Shown: positions 1 to 9,217, counted from the stretch's first letter. The stretch is DNA of 51,274 nt from an uncultured Rhodopila sp. (GCA_903932145.1 CAIZFE010000005.1:1-51274), one strand, 5' to 3'. Notes: generated by a model from the sequence alone, not told the origin. Numbers and translations are program-made.

Positions 1-72
1 ACCGTGCTGACCGAACCCACTCCGATCCAGAAGAAGGCATTCGATCTCCTGGGAGTGAAATGTAGCCAGTAG
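1..72 (+). CDS. 3' end of a truncated CDS, possibly a transposase
   Basis: An open frame enters from the left edge and runs 23 codons to a TAG at 70-72, ending LLGVKCSQ. The tail TEPTPIQKKAFDLLGV resembles the C-terminal end of some insertion-sequence transposases, where a Pro-Thr-Pro segment is followed by an amphipathic helix ending in LLGV. That is recall of a pattern, not a search result. The 70 bases after the stop are AT-rich, which would suit an IS end, but no terminal inverted repeat can be shown because the other end lies outside the window. Confidence 0.35.
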   Translation, partial: TVLTEPTPIQKKAFDLLGVKCSQ

Positions 73-135
73 CGCGGGGAGTTTTGGCATTTTACTTAAA
101 TATTTCAGATATTTGCGCCCCCTTAAAGACGGAAT

Positions 136-157
136 CTCGGCTTAGGCGTCAGCCGAG
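136..157 (-). terminator. Short hairpin at the end of the DUF29 gene
   Basis: CTCGGCT (136-142) and AGCCGAG (151-157) form a 7-bp stem with an 8-nt loop that overlaps the stop codon of the minus-strand DUF29 gene. On the minus strand a short T-containing stretch (TCTTT) follows. It is a weak candidate for an intrinsic terminator. Confidence 0.3.
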
Positions 158-588
158 GGCCAGAAATCGGGGTCAATCAACTGGTCATAGGACCATGGGC
201 ATACGGCCGGAAAGCTGCCGAGATCTTTGCGCGTTTCCCGCGCCGCGCCGATGACACCAAGTAGATAAGCCTCTTCTATCGCCTCGCTAAGAATAGCCTT
301 GAGGCTTGGATTATCCTTCATATGGCTTTTGAGGCGAGTGCGCTGTTCCTTCATCGTCAAGCGCCAGCTATGTCCCCGGCGACTTGGCTGGTATCGCCAT
401 TTGAGAAGATGCGTCAGCAAAATTGCCAGCCGGTTGACCAGCTCGCGCTTCTCGCTCTTGCCCATGCTTTCGATTTCCTCGGCGATATGCTCAATGTCCG
501 CCTCGGATAGGCGCCCGGCGCGCAGCAGCTCGGCCTGTTCGTTGGCCCAGGCGTAGAAGTCCTGATCGTGAAGCAGTTGGTTGCTCAT
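142..588 (-). CDS. DUF29 family protein
   Basis: This 148-residue protein matches the DUF29 pattern: an N-terminal DQDFYAWANEQAELLRAG segment, an acidic helix IEHIAEEIESMGKSEKREL, then a basic helical region with LLKWRYQP and a C-terminal CPW. DUF29 proteins are small, helical and of unknown function, frequent in cyanobacteria and alphaproteobacteria and often near mobile elements. The frame stays open further upstream, but the ATG at 586-588 is preferred because AGGAG lies upstream and the family's usual N-terminus begins right after it. It stands alone between a possible IS remnant and a long non-coding stretch. Confidence 0.8.
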   Translation of the reverse strand: MSNQLLHDQDFYAWANEQAELLRAGRLSEADIEHIAEEIESMGKSEKRELVNRLAILLTHLLKWRYQPSRRGHSWRLTMKEQRTRLKSHMKDNPSLKAILSEAIEEAYLLGVIGAARETRKDLGSFPAVCPWSYDQLIDPDFWPSADA

Positions 589-1056
589 GTCCTTGCTCCT
601 GGCGCCGTCCGTCGAGAGGTCTGGTCCGCGATGGTCAGGGTAATCCGATGCGAGGCGCCAGGCCAGACTGCGGGACGCGGCGCTCAATGTTCAAAAATGG
701 GTTCCTCGGCGCAATCGAGATGCCTTTACTGCGCCATGCAGTCGCCCATGGCCGTGACTATCGCCACCGTCCATGTATCACGTGGGGGCGCACGTTGGTC
801 ACAACCGAGGCGTAAACTACGGCTACGGCGGTTCAGGCTTCTAAAGCGGGCGCTGGAAAGCAGATCATTTTGTAAGACCAGGCAGTCAACAACCTCGCGC
901 GCCAAGGGGCCGCATACGGCGGTGGCGGAGAGCTCAAGGAACGATAGCCACACAGCCCGGCCGGCGCTAGCGGCGCCCGGTGTTCCCATTCCTTTGAATG
1001 GAGTGAGAACTTGGGGGCGTAGCCGCCGAACCCTGACCTGTGCATGAAAATCGAAA
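589..1056. other. 468-bp intergenic region, no supported gene
   Basis: This stretch separates the 5' end of the DUF29 gene from the 3' end of kup. Open frames occur on both strands but none has a credible start, ribosome site or recognisable product. The DUF29 promoter should lie near 590-680; no clear -10/-35 pair stands out. The segment around 985-1045 (from the second half of a Gly-Asn-Thr-Gly type frame to the Arg-rich end) reads like a repeated intergenic unit, but that cannot be shown from a single copy. Confidence 0.5.
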
Positions 1057-2949
1057 CTAAATCGTAATCCGCACGCCCAACTCCACCACCCGATCGCTCG
1101 GGATCCGAAAGAACTCCGTTGCCGGCACTGCATTGCGCGCCATCACCAGGAACAACGCACGGCGCCACCAGGACAACCGAGGCTCCATGCCCGGCACCAG
1201 GACCTCGCGACCGAGGAAGTAGCTGGCCTGGGACATCCGCACCTTCAGTTCCTCGGTCAGATCTTCGAGCGCCTTGGGGATGTTCGGGCTCTCCATGAAA
1301 CCGTAACGCAAGACCACGCGATGGATACCGGGCGCCAACAACGCAACCTCCGACCGGCGGCGCTGCGAAACCTCTGGCACGTCCTCGTTTTCGACCGTCA
1401 CGAACAGGACGTTCTCGTGCAGAACCTTGTTGTGCTTCAGATTATGCAGCAGCGAGGTTGGCACGTAATCCGGGTTGCCGGTCATAAACACCGCCAGCCC
1501 CGGCACGCGGATGATGCGTGATTGCGGCAGCCGAGCCAGGAACGGCGCCAGCGGCATGCTGGACTGCTTCCAACGGGTCAGCAGGATGTCGCGCCCCCGC
1601 TTCCAGGACGTCATCATGCCGGTCAGACCAATGCCCATCACCAGCGGCACCCAGCCACCTTCCACGATCTTCACCGTGTTGGCGCTGAAGAACACAATGT
1701 CCACCAGGAACAAGCTGCCGAACACTGACACTGAGGCCAGGCGTGACCAATGGAACTGGCGGCGGAACACCACCATCGCCAGGACGGCCGTGCACAGGAA
1801 CGTCCCGGTCACCGCGATTCCGTACGCCGAGGCCAGATTGTCCGAGGTCTTGAAGGCCAGCACCAACAGCACGACGCCAACCGCCAGCGCCGTGTTCACC
1901 TGCGGTACGTAGATCTGGCCCTCTTCCGTGTTCGAAGTATGCCGCACCGTCATCCTTGGTAGGAAACCAAGCTGCATGCACTGCCGAGCCATGGAGAAGG
2001 CTCCGGAGATGACGGCCTGGCTGGCGATGACGGTCGCGGCAGTCGCCAGCAGTACCATCGGCAAGCGCATCCACTCCGGCCCGAGCAGGAAGAACGGGTT
2101 CTCGATCGCCGAAGGGTCGCGGATCATCAGCGCTCCCTGGCCGAAGTAGTTCAGAATCAGGCACGGCAGCACGAAGGTCGTCCAGGTGATCTTGATGGAT
2201 CTGGCGCCGAAATGCCCCATGTCGGCATACAGCGCCTCGGCGCCGGTGACGCACAGCACCACGGCGCCTAGCACGAAAAATGCCAGACCCTTGTATTGGA
2301 CGCACAGAGCGATCGCGTAGGTGGGAGAGATCGCCAGCAGCACGTAGGGATGGGGAACGATCTCGATCAGGCCTTCGACGCCGATGATGAAAAACCACGC
2401 CACCATGATCGGGCCGAACACGCGGCCGACGGTGCCGGTGCCCTTATATTGCGCTGCGAACAAGCCGACGATGACGGCGATGCTGATGGGCAGGACATAC
2501 AGCTTCAGTTCCGGAGCCGATACCTCCAGCCCCTCCACCGCCGACAACACGGAAATGGCCGGGGTGATCACCCCGTCGCCGAAAAACAGGCAGGCACCGG
2601 CGATGCCGACCAGGGCGATCGCGTTTTTGACGCTGCGGCCGACCGACACCCGTTGCGCGAGGGCCATGAGCGACAGGATGCCGCCCTCCCCCCGGTTGTC
2701 GGCGCGCATCACCAAAAAGACGTATTTGATCGAGACGATCACGATCAGCGACCAGAAGATCAGCGACAACACGCCCATGATCTCGGTCGGGGTGGTCTTG
2801 GCGGTGTCGAATAGCTGGAGGCTGGCCTTGAAGGCGTACAGCGGGCTGGTACCGATATCGCCATAGACGATGCCCAGCACCGCCACCAGCATACCGAGGG
2901 TCGGCTTTTTGCTGCCGTGGTGGTCCCCGGGTTCCCGATCGTGACTCAA
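1057..2949 (-). CDS. kup: KUP-family low-affinity potassium transporter
   Basis: This 630-residue inner-membrane protein should import K+ with H+. It is close to E. coli Kup in length (622). The family signature [18 protein letters not shown] is at residues ~25-45. About twelve hydrophobic segments follow up to residue ~450, including [10 protein letters not shown] and NYFGQGAL, then a soluble C-terminal domain of ~170 residues. The start codon is TTG (2947-2949) with GAGGT about 8 bases upstream; the sequence from it, [15 protein letters not shown], is a typical polar N-terminus. It stands alone on the minus strand with no partner gene. No c-di-AMP-type or other riboswitch was seen upstream. 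Confidence 0.95.
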   Translation of the reverse strand: MSHDREPGDHHGSKKPTLGMLVAVLGIVYGDIGTSPLYAFKASLQLFDTAKTTPTEIMGVLSLIFWSLIVIVSIKYVFLVMRADNRGEGGILSLMALAQRVSVGRSVKNAIALVGIAGACLFFGDGVITPAISVLSAVEGLEVSAPELKLYVLPISIAVIVGLFAAQYKGTGTVGRVFGPIMVAWFFIIGVEGLIEIVPHPYVLLAISPTYAIALCVQYKGLAFFVLGAVVLCVTGAEALYADMGHFGARSIKITWTTFVLPCLILNYFGQGALMIRDPSAIENPFFLLGPEWMRLPMVLLATAATVIASQAVISGAFSMARQCMQLGFLPRMTVRHTSNTEEGQIYVPQVNTALAVGVVLLVLAFKTSDNLASAYGIAVTGTFLCTAVLAMVVFRRQFHWSRLASVSVFGSLFLVDIVFFSANTVKIVEGGWVPLVMGIGLTGMMTSWKRGRDILLTRWKQSSMPLAPFLARLPQSRIIRVPGLAVFMTGNPDYVPTSLLHNLKHNKVLHENVLFVTVENEDVPEVSQRRRSEVALLAPGIHRVVLRYGFMESPNIPKALEDLTEELKVRMSQASYFLGREVLVPGMEPRLSWWRRALFLVMARNAVPATEFFRIPSDRVVELGVRITI

Positions 2950-3098
2950 ATGGATGACCTCATGATGGGCGATTGGGCGGCGACGCGTTTGTCCCCGCCC
3001 GGCAGATGACTCAAATGCCGAACGCGGCGTCCCTTACTCTGGCACCCTGGTGGGAGCAAGCAAGCCGTAATGCGCGGCAGTGTCGCGTTCCCTGAAGG

Positions 3099-4031
3099 TC
3101 AGGACTGGAATTGAGCCGCGAACTCGGTCCATTCGCGGCGATTGAGGCCGCTGGTTTCCTGTGTCACGGCCTCGCCCGCCAACATCCGCTTCACAACCGA
3201 GACCATTTGCGCCGAAAGGGTGACCGCGCCGAGGCGGTAATCACGGAACGCCGCTGCAGCGATCGGCACCCAGGCCTCGGTCATTTTCAGCATTTCGTCA
3301 GCATAGACGCGAATTTCGTACTGGGCGTGGGCGTCGGCGCGCAACGACAGGAAGTGGAACAAGTTGTGGAGATCCGTCTTCCAGTACCACTGCGTGTAGG
3401 TGTTCAAGGTCAGGTTCATGCGGGCCAGTTCGCGCGCCAGACCGCTGCGAGCGGGGTTGGCGTTCTCTCCCTCGTTCAACATATGGGCGTAGTTGGCATA
3501 GGTGCGTTCGGCATCACCGCGCAGCAGGTCCAGGACCTCGGCGGCTTCCTCGCCCTCCAGCACGTCGCCGCGGCCCTGGCGGTTGATCACGGCCTGGGCA
3601 GCCAGATTTTCGGGTGACGGAATGTAGAATTCCTTGTCCAGGATTGAATAGCGCGCCGAAATCTCGTTGACGTTGGCGGTGCGGTGCCTGATCCACTGGC
3701 GTGCCACGAAAATCGGCAGTTTGACGTGGAATTTGATCTCGCACATCTCGAACGGGGTGGAGTGGCGGTGGCGCATCAGATAGCGGATCAGGCCGGCATC
3801 TTCCTGCACCTTCCTGGTGCCACGGCCGTAGGAAACCCGGGCTGCCTGCACGATGGCGGAGTCATCGCCCATGTAGTCGATGACGCGGACAAAGCCGTGA
3901 TCGAGAATGGGAAACGCCTGGAACAGCATCGCCTCCAACGCCGGCACGGTCGGCCGGAGGGTGGACGCGCTGCGGGTGCGGGCATCGGCGATTTCCGCAG
4001 CCTGTTCGTGTGTATGCGACTCGTCAGCCAA
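3099..4031 (-). CDS. thyX: FAD-dependent thymidylate synthase ThyX
   Basis: ThyX makes dTMP from dUMP using methylenetetrahydrofolate and FAD/NADPH, in place of ThyA. The 310-residue protein has the diagnostic motif [15 protein letters not shown] at residues 115-129 (RHRx7S type) and a second RHRHSTPFE at 88-96. The C-terminal half carries the usual helical elements ([17 protein letters not shown]). The N-terminal ~35 residues are longer than in short ThyX proteins. The start is TTG (4029-4031), chosen because GGAGG lies 8 bases upstream. The gene is monocistronic, 98 bp downstream of hipA on the same strand. Confidence 0.95.
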   Translation of the reverse strand: MADESHTHEQAAEIADARTRSASTLRPTVPALEAMLFQAFPILDHGFVRVIDYMGDDSAIVQAARVSYGRGTRKVQEDAGLIRYLMRHRHSTPFEMCEIKFHVKLPIFVARQWIRHRTANVNEISARYSILDKEFYIPSPENLAAQAVINRQGRGDVLEGEEAAEVLDLLRGDAERTYANYAHMLNEGENANPARSGLARELARMNLTLNTYTQWYWKTDLHNLFHFLSLRADAHAQYEIRVYADEMLKMTEAWVPIAAAAFRDYRLGAVTLSAQMVSVVKRMLAGEAVTQETSGLNRREWTEFAAQFQS

Positions 4032-4129
4032 GGCAACCTCCGCCTGATCGGATGCTGGTCATTACAGCGGCCAGGCGATCGGACAAAGCAATCTGTGTTG
4101 GCGAACCAGCAAGCCGGCATGACGTGGCC

Positions 4130-5482
4130 TTACGCACGCGCGATCCGGGTGGCCCGAACCGGCAGCACTTTGGCCAACGTGTCGATGATTCGATGTTCGA
4201 ATCCCGCCGCACGCAGTTTCCCCACCTCGTCCGCAAGGCAATCCGGCAAGGCGCCCGCCATCGCGCGAACACGATCCACGAGCGCGTCTGCATCGACCCG
4301 CACATCAGCCGCCAGTGTGCGCCATTGCGTTAGGCCGATCTCGTGCAGGCGGTATTCGCCGCCAATCTTCATCGCCAGCTTTGCCTTTCGCGGGTCTATC
4401 GCCGGATAAGCAAGCGCGCTGGCGATGTCGTACAGCGGCGCCAGCCTCACCAAACCCCCGGCGCCGATCAGGATCGAATAATTCTTGGCGTGTGCATCCG
4501 TGCCACCGATGAGCCAATTCAGAATAAGGGCGTCGAGAAACGTCGCAACATCTTCATCATAAGTGGTTGCGGCGTCCCGGCCGCGTGCACTTTGTGCCCC
4601 CGCCGCATGTGCCCGCAGCAGGTCAACGATCTGCTTCGGTCCGGGTCCCCCTTCGTTCTGATATTTGAGGAACGGATGCACACGAAGGGCCTGACAGAAA
4701 TCTTCCTGGTGGACACGATAAGTGGCTGGGGTTTTAGCGAATGCAGATAGCGATTGTGCCGAGCGCTGCATTGCCAGGTCGGCAATGCGAACCCGGTCGT
4801 ATCTTTGGATAACGATTGCCGTCACATCCTCGAAGCGGTGAACCTCGGAACGCGCGCAAGGCAGTCCCAATGCTCGGGCCAACGCCAAACAAAGATGCTC
4901 GTTTTCGGCGTGCCCGGCGAACTCTCCGGTCTGCGGTTTCAGAATGTGCGTCGTAGCTTCCCGTCCGGATGGAACGCCCCAGCGCTGCCCATCGAACACA
5001 AGGGCGGTTTTGGGTTGCGCCCCGGCAAGGCTGAAATGTCCCGCGTCGCCGGGCGCGCGCGTTGCGCTGGCGTCCGTCTGCAGCGCGCGAAGGCGACTGG
5101 CGACATCGGCTTCGGTTAGCCAGTTGATGTCCGCCTCCGACTGTCCCGAAAGTTGCTCGCGGCGTTCCGGACGGATGAATTGAACCGCACCCGCACAATC
5201 CTCCCCGACCTCCGCGATCAGCGCTAATACGTTCCGTGCTGAGATGTGAAAGCGGTTGGCCCAGGACCGCAGTACGGCTTCGTTGTCGGGCAACAGCCCC
5301 CAGAGGAACGTGTCGATTGCCGCATGAGGGTGGTCGGCCGCGGCCATCGGCATAGACAAAGAGAGCGGGTAAGCGCCCGGCGCATGACGCCATGCGTCGG
5401 CGTAGGTGAAGGTCATCCGGCCGTTCTTGCGATTGACGACACCGACTTCCCGGTCATCGAGCAGCGCCAGAAGTTCGCTCAT
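4130..5482 (-). CDS. hipA: HipA-family Ser/Thr kinase toxin
   Basis: HipA toxins are kinases with a PI3/4-like fold; E. coli HipA phosphorylates glutamyl-tRNA synthetase and induces persistence. This 450-residue protein (E. coli 440) keeps the key elements. An N-terminal HipA_N region includes LWGLLPDNE at 60-68. Ser151 in FSLAGAQPKTAL aligns with the autophosphorylated Ser150 of E. coli HipA. A nucleotide-binding Lys182 lies in ILKP, the catalytic loop GTDAHAKN spans 327-334 (Asp329, Asn334), and the metal-binding DIAS is at 352-355. It appears catalytically intact. Its ATG overlaps the antitoxin stop by 4 bases (ATGA), so the two are translationally coupled. Its target here is unknown. Confidence 0.92.
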   Translation of the reverse strand: MSELLALLDDREVGVVNRKNGRMTFTYADAWRHAPGAYPLSLSMPMAAADHPHAAIDTFLWGLLPDNEAVLRSWANRFHISARNVLALIAEVGEDCAGAVQFIRPERREQLSGQSEADINWLTEADVASRLRALQTDASATRAPGDAGHFSLAGAQPKTALVFDGQRWGVPSGREATTHILKPQTGEFAGHAENEHLCLALARALGLPCARSEVHRFEDVTAIVIQRYDRVRIADLAMQRSAQSLSAFAKTPATYRVHQEDFCQALRVHPFLKYQNEGGPGPKQIVDLLRAHAAGAQSARGRDAATTYDEDVATFLDALILNWLIGGTDAHAKNYSILIGAGGLVRLAPLYDIASALAYPAIDPRKAKLAMKIGGEYRLHEIGLTQWRTLAADVRVDADALVDRVRAMAGALPDCLADEVGKLRAAGFEHRIIDTLAKVLPVRATRIARA

Positions 5483-5802
5483 GATCGGTCCTTAAGGCGC
5501 GCATCCGCTATGATCGCGTTAATATCAGGGGTTACGATCCGACGCGGGGTGCTGGAATGCGGAGCATCCGTGAGACCATCCTGTGGTACGGGATGTCCGG
5601 TCAGCTCAATGCCCAGGGCGGCAAATGCCCTGAGGATAAGGGCGAGGCTCGCACCAGGTTTCCCGCGTTCGATTTGACTCACCCATAAGCGGCTAACTCC
5701 AATCCGCTGCGCCAGATCGGCTTGATCTAACCGAAGCATGCGTCGCCGGTCCTTGATCAAGGCGCCAACATCAGCCGAAGTTCGCAACGGTATTGGGGAC
5801 AT
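5479..5802 (-). CDS. hipB: HipB-like XRE antitoxin and repressor
   Basis: This 107-residue DNA-binding protein has a helix-turn-helix of the XRE/Cro type at residues ~10-65: LIKDRRRMLRLDQADLAQRI, then GVSRLWVSQIERGKPGAS. HipB proteins bind HipA and repress their own operon. The frame extends upstream without a credible start. Two ATGs fit, at 5820 and 5802; 5802 is preferred because the TATAAT at 5836-5841 would leave the upstream ATG nearly leaderless. The C-terminal ~40 residues are Pro/Thr-rich and probably flexible, as expected for the HipA-contacting tail. It overlaps hipA by 4 bases. Confidence 0.88.
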   Translation of the reverse strand: MSPIPLRTSADVGALIKDRRRMLRLDQADLAQRIGVSRLWVSQIERGKPGASLALILRAFAALGIELTGHPVPQDGLTDAPHSSTPRRIVTPDINAIIADARLKDRS

Positions 5803-5835
5803 GCCATCGATCGAATACATCACGTGTTGTAAGCT

Positions 5836-5872
5836 ATTATATGCATTGAGTGATGGATGCAATCGCTTGCAT
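5836..5872 (-). promoter_or_regulatory. hipBA promoter with overlapping operator palindrome
   Basis: On the minus strand a perfect TATAAT occupies 5836-5841. About 15 bases further upstream lies TTGCAT (5857-5862), a possible -35. The same -35 forms one arm of a perfect palindrome: ATGCAA (5857-5862), TCGC, TTGCAT (5867-5872). Another TGCAT half-site at 5842-5846 abuts the -10. A palindrome over the promoter of an XRE antitoxin gene is the expected position for an autorepression operator. Binding is inferred. Confidence 0.6.
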
Positions 5873-6103
5873 TCGCGACCACGAAAATGTGGGCGCCTCA
5901 AATGCCTCTGCTCTGAAAAAAAACGGGCTTCGCACCAGGACAGCGAGCCGACATTTTCGCTTATCATGATGCCCGGGCCGGGCTGGCCGATCGTGATATC
6001 GCGCGCGTCGTCAGCCTACTGGCGACATCGGTCTCGCTTGAACTCAACCAAAGCTGTACTTGATCGACCTCCAAGGCGCGCCCCGTCACAAATCCAGGTC
6101 AGC

Positions 6104-6301
6104 TCAATGGGCCGGCGGCATAGCCCCAGCCACGCGAACGCGCCCCTTGCGCCGAACCGCCGTGGCCCAGGCCCCGTCGGATAGTTCCGGTATCTCGACA
6201 GAATGACCCGGGCGGGTCTCGATTTCATCCAGACGCGCGATCTCCGTCGCGGTCAGGAGCCGGCCGCTAGAGACGTGGTACGGCGTATCGTCTTCGTTCA
6301 T
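6104..6301 (-). pseudogene. brnA: BrnA-type antitoxin, short or frameshifted
   Basis: The 65-codon frame starts at an ATG that overlaps the 3' end of brnT by 35 bases, the usual brnT-brnA arrangement. Residues 25-50 (EIETRPGHSVEIPELSDGAW) match the linker found in BrnA antitoxins before their C-terminal ribbon-helix-helix DNA-binding domain. The frame then stops at a TGA at 6104-6106. The ribbon-helix-helix expected next is not in frame. Fragments resembling it occur in the other two minus-strand frames between about 5964 and 6105: an IELTW strand, then LWLSSSETDVASRLTTRAI. This suggests decay by frameshifts, or a naturally short variant. Remnant assignment is tentative. Confidence 0.5.
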
Positions 6302-6563
6302 GCGCTGTGGCCTCTCGCAGGCTGAGGACGTGCACGCGGGTGTCGTCGTCCGGGTTCGGATAGGTCAGGATTATGACCAGGGTCTTCAGCCATTCGTCCC
6401 CCCTGACGGTGCCGGTTGTTCGCCATCGTTCCTCTCCATATAAAACGCGATCGAGGAGCGTGTCGGCGAGCGGATTTTCCAGGACCTGACGGGCCAATGA
6501 GAAATCCAGTCCGTGCGCCCGGATGTTCGAGCGTTCTCTTTCTGGCAGCCATGTGAACTCCAT
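6267..6563 (-). CDS. brnT: BrnT-family ribonuclease toxin
   Basis: BrnT toxins are small RelE-fold ribonucleases that block translation. The 98-residue protein has the family landmarks in order: FTWLPERERSNIRAHGLDF at residues 3-21, a GEERWRTTG segment near 43-51, a central LVIILTYP strand and the C-terminal HVLSLREATAHERRRY with its conserved Arg, Glu and Arg-Tyr. A strong ribosome site (GGGAGGG) precedes the ATG at 6561-6563. It is first in a two-gene unit with the brnA frame. If brnA is broken, the toxin would need another antidote or be weakly expressed. Confidence 0.82.
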   Translation of the reverse strand: MEFTWLPERERSNIRAHGLDFSLARQVLENPLADTLLDRVLYGEERWRTTGTVRGDEWLKTLVIILTYPNPDDDTRVHVLSLREATAHERRRYAVPRL

Positions 6564-6601
6564 GCGTCACCCTCCCGGCTTTGGGAGACTATCAGCCAAA
6601 G

Positions 6602-6618
6602 GTTAACGATCCGTTAAC
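6602..6618. promoter_or_regulatory. Perfect palindrome between brnT and the ATP-grasp gene
   Basis: GTTAACG (6602-6608), ATC, CGTTAAC (6612-6618) is a perfect 7-bp inverted repeat with a 3-base centre. It lies 39 bases upstream of the brnT ATG and about 145 bases upstream of the divergent ATP-grasp gene, so it is placed to act as an operator for either. BrnA proteins autoregulate brnTA, so an operator there is plausible; assignment is inference. Confidence 0.4.
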
Positions 6619-6761
6619 GCGGGGCGGAATCCGCTCCTCGACAAACATTCCGCTTTGACATGGCGATGGACTCGATCCCTGAACGCGACAGCCACCCCGG
6701 AAAACCCCTTTCCAGTCCCCTAATTCTGTCTATCATACCGCATTGCAAAACGGAGACACGG

Positions 6762-8252
6762 ATGCAGGCCGGTGGTGCGTTCCAGAGTCAGAGTCAGGGC
6801 CAGAGCCAATTGCAGCCGCATGGCACGATGCAGGGCTACGACCCTCAGTTGTTCTTTTGTGAGATGCTCCGGCCGGGGCAGCCACAGCATCCGACGCTGA
6901 CGCTGCTGATGTCGCGGTTGGCGGCGCTGCCGATCGAAAGCCTCCGCCGACGGGCGCAGGACGCGGAACGGGATCTGCTGGAACGCGGGATCACGTTCAC
7001 CGTCTATTCCGACGCCACCGCGATCGACCGCATTCTGCCGTTCGACCTGATCCCCCGGGTCATCACCCCGGCCGAATGGCACCAGATCGAAACCGGCGTC
7101 ATCCAGCGCGTCCGGGCGTTGAACATGTTCCTGCGCGATATCTACCACGAACGGAAAATCCTGGCGGACAAGATCGTTCCGGCCGAACTGGTGCTGAAAA
7201 ACGCCGGCTATTGTCAGGCGATGGTCGGCTTCAACGTCCCGTTCAACACCTACGTCCACGTCTGCGGCACCGACATCGTCCGCGATGAAACCGGCGCGTT
7301 CCGGGTGCTGGAGGACAATGCCCGCACGCCCTCCGGCGTCGCCTATGTGGTGGAAAATCGCCACATGAGCCTGCGGGTCATGTCCGACCTGATGACCAGC
7401 CTGCGCGTGCGCGGCGTCGATGAATACGGTCTGCGCCTACACAACGCGATGGCCGAGATCGCTCCAACCGGCGTCGATGATCCTCAGGTCGTCGTGCTGT
7501 CGCCCGGCATCTTCAACTCCGCCTATTTCGAGCACGTGTTCCTGGCACGCGAGATGGGCGTGCCGCTGGTGGAAGGCCGAGACCTGACCGTCGAACAGGG
7601 CAAGGTCTGGATGCGCACCACCTCCGGCCTGGCACAGGTGCATACGATCTATCGCCGGATCGGCGACGATTTCCTCGACCCCGACGCCTTCAATCCCGAC
7701 AGCATGCTGGGCGTGCGCGGCCTGATCGAGGCGTGGCGGCACGGTACGGTGGCAATCGCCAACGCGGTCGGTACCGGCGTGGCGGACGACAAGGCGATCT
7801 ACGCCTACATGCCGCGCATCATTAAATACTATCTGTCGGAGGAGCCGATCCTGCAGAACGTCGAGACGCGGATCTGCGCCGAACCGGATGCACTGGCCTA
7901 CACGCTGGATCATCTGCACGAACTCGTCGTTAAGCCGGTGGCCGAATCCGGCGGTTACGGCCTGCTGATCGGGCCACACGCGACCAAGGCCGAACTGGCG
8001 GATTTTCGCGCACTGCTGCGGGCCGATCCGTCAAACTACATCAGCCAGCCGACGCTGAAACTCTCGGTCTCCCCGACCCTGTGCGCCGATGGCGTAAAGC
8101 CGCGCCATGTCGATCTGCGGCCGTTCGCGGTCACCGGCAAGGACACCTGGGTGCTGCCCGGAGGCCTGACCCGAGTCGCACTGCGACCCGGATCGCTGGT
8201 GGTGAACTCGTCGCAAGGCGGCGGCTCGAAAGACACATGGGTGCTGGCATGA
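6762..8252 (+). CDS. Circularly permuted ATP-grasp protein (DUF404/DUF407)
   Basis: This 496-residue protein belongs to the circularly permuted ATP-grasp type 2 family. Landmarks are a YDPQLFFCEML start, RAQDAERDLLERGITFTVY, an FDLIPRVI strand, FLRDIYHERKIL, the NARTPSGVAYVVENR segment and ELVVKPVAESGGYG, which is a nucleotide-binding loop with a conserved Lys and Glu. Members are thought to ligate amino groups to peptides or proteins and nearly always sit next to alpha-E proteins. The frame stays open to 6660, but the ATG at 6762 has GGAG 6 bases upstream and begins closer to the usual N-terminus. The natural substrate is unknown. It overlaps the next gene by 4 bases. Confidence 0.88.
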   Translation: MQAGGAFQSQSQGQSQLQPHGTMQGYDPQLFFCEMLRPGQPQHPTLTLLMSRLAALPIESLRRRAQDAERDLLERGITFTVYSDATAIDRILPFDLIPRVITPAEWHQIETGVIQRVRALNMFLRDIYHERKILADKIVPAELVLKNAGYCQAMVGFNVPFNTYVHVCGTDIVRDETGAFRVLEDNARTPSGVAYVVENRHMSLRVMSDLMTSLRVRGVDEYGLRLHNAMAEIAPTGVDDPQVVVLSPGIFNSAYFEHVFLAREMGVPLVEGRDLTVEQGKVWMRTTSGLAQVHTIYRRIGDDFLDPDAFNPDSMLGVRGLIEAWRHGTVAIANAVGTGVADDKAIYAYMPRIIKYYLSEEPILQNVETRICAEPDALAYTLDHLHELVVKPVAESGGYGLLIGPHATKAELADFRALLRADPSNYISQPTLKLSVSPTLCADGVKPRHVDLRPFAVTGKDTWVLPGGLTRVALRPGSLVVNSSQGGGSKDTWVLA

Positions 8253-9217
8253 TCGACGTCGCGCCCTCCCACCACAAAGTTCACCTGATTGCTCGACATG
8301 CCGAGGCCACGATCTGGCTCGCCCGCTATATGGAGCGGATCGAGAACATGGCCCGCATCCTGGACGTCACCAACACATTCGCCCGCGACGCGGACGACAC
8401 CCGCAACTGGCTGTCGATCCCGCGCATCAACGGCGACCTGACGGAATTCTACAAAAAACACACTGAAGCGACCCAGCGCAGCGTCGGCGAATTCTATCTG
8501 TTGGACCAAAGCAACGGCACCTCGGTCCAGTCGTTCATCGCGGCGGGGCGCGAGAACGCGCGCACGCTACGGGCGCTGATCTCGACCGAGATGTGGTTAC
8601 AGATCAACGTGTTCTACGCCCGCATCCGAGCGCTGACGGCCGACACGATTACGCCGGATCATTTCACCACCGTCTGCGCGATGTTGAAGGATGGCGCACA
8701 AGCCCATACCGGCATCACCGAGGGCACGCTGTACCGCGACCAGGCCTGGCATTTCTATATGATCGGCCGGTATCTGGAGCGGGCCGACCAAACCACGCGC
8801 CTGCTCGACACAAGGTTTCATTCCCTGGCGCCACAGTCGGACGCAGTGGACGCCGATCTGGATGCGGGCCAGTGGAACGCGTTGTTGCGTGCGGCGGCCG
8901 GCTACCATGCCTACCGGCGGGAACATCCGAACGGGTACAATGCACAGGAAGTGGCATGCTTCATGCTGGTGGACACGGCCTTTCCGCGCTCGGTTGGTCT
9001 CAATTTAACCCAGGTGGGCCGGCATCTGACGCAACTGCGCCGGCGCTATTTCCTGCGCATGTCACCCGCGATGGAGCGGCTGGATCAGTTGAGTGCGACG
9101 TTAACCGAGGGAAACGTGTCGGAACTGGCCGGGCGGAAGTTGTCGCCGTTCCTGGATTACGTGCAGCGGGAAATCGGCAGTCTGCACGAGGATATCGTGG
9201 CGACGTTCTCTCACTGA
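8249..9217 (+). CDS. Alpha-E domain protein (DUF403)
   Basis: This 322-residue helical protein is of the alpha-E type. Its early motif ARHAEATIWLARYMERIENMARIL (residues ~11-34) is diagnostic, and a second ARYLERA-like helix (YMIGRYLERADQTTRLLD) follows near 170-188. The start ATG overlaps the TGA of the ATP-grasp gene, so the two are coupled. Alpha-E proteins are regular partners of circularly permuted ATP-grasp enzymes. Many such operons also encode a transglutaminase-like protease and a proteasome-type hydrolase; here neither follows. Function beyond the partnership is unknown. Confidence 0.88.
   Translation: MIDVAPSHHKVHLIARHAEATIWLARYMERIENMARILDVTNTFARDADDTRNWLSIPRINGDLTEFYKKHTEATQRSVGEFYLLDQSNGTSVQSFIAAGRENARTLRALISTEMWLQINVFYARIRALTADTITPDHFTTVCAMLKDGAQAHTGITEGTLYRDQAWHFYMIGRYLERADQTTRLLDTRFHSLAPQSDAVDADLDAGQWNALLRAAAGYHAYRREHPNGYNAQEVACFMLVDTAFPRSVGLNLTQVGRHLTQLRRRYFLRMSPAMERLDQLSATLTEGNVSELAGRKLSPFLDYVQREIGSLHEDIVATFSH

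Noticed and set aside
5948..6057. Plus-strand peptide frame reading RADIFAYHDARAGLADRDIARVV
   Set aside because: It looks somewhat protein-like but has no start, is short, and overlaps the brnA remnant on the other strand; not enough to call a gene relic.
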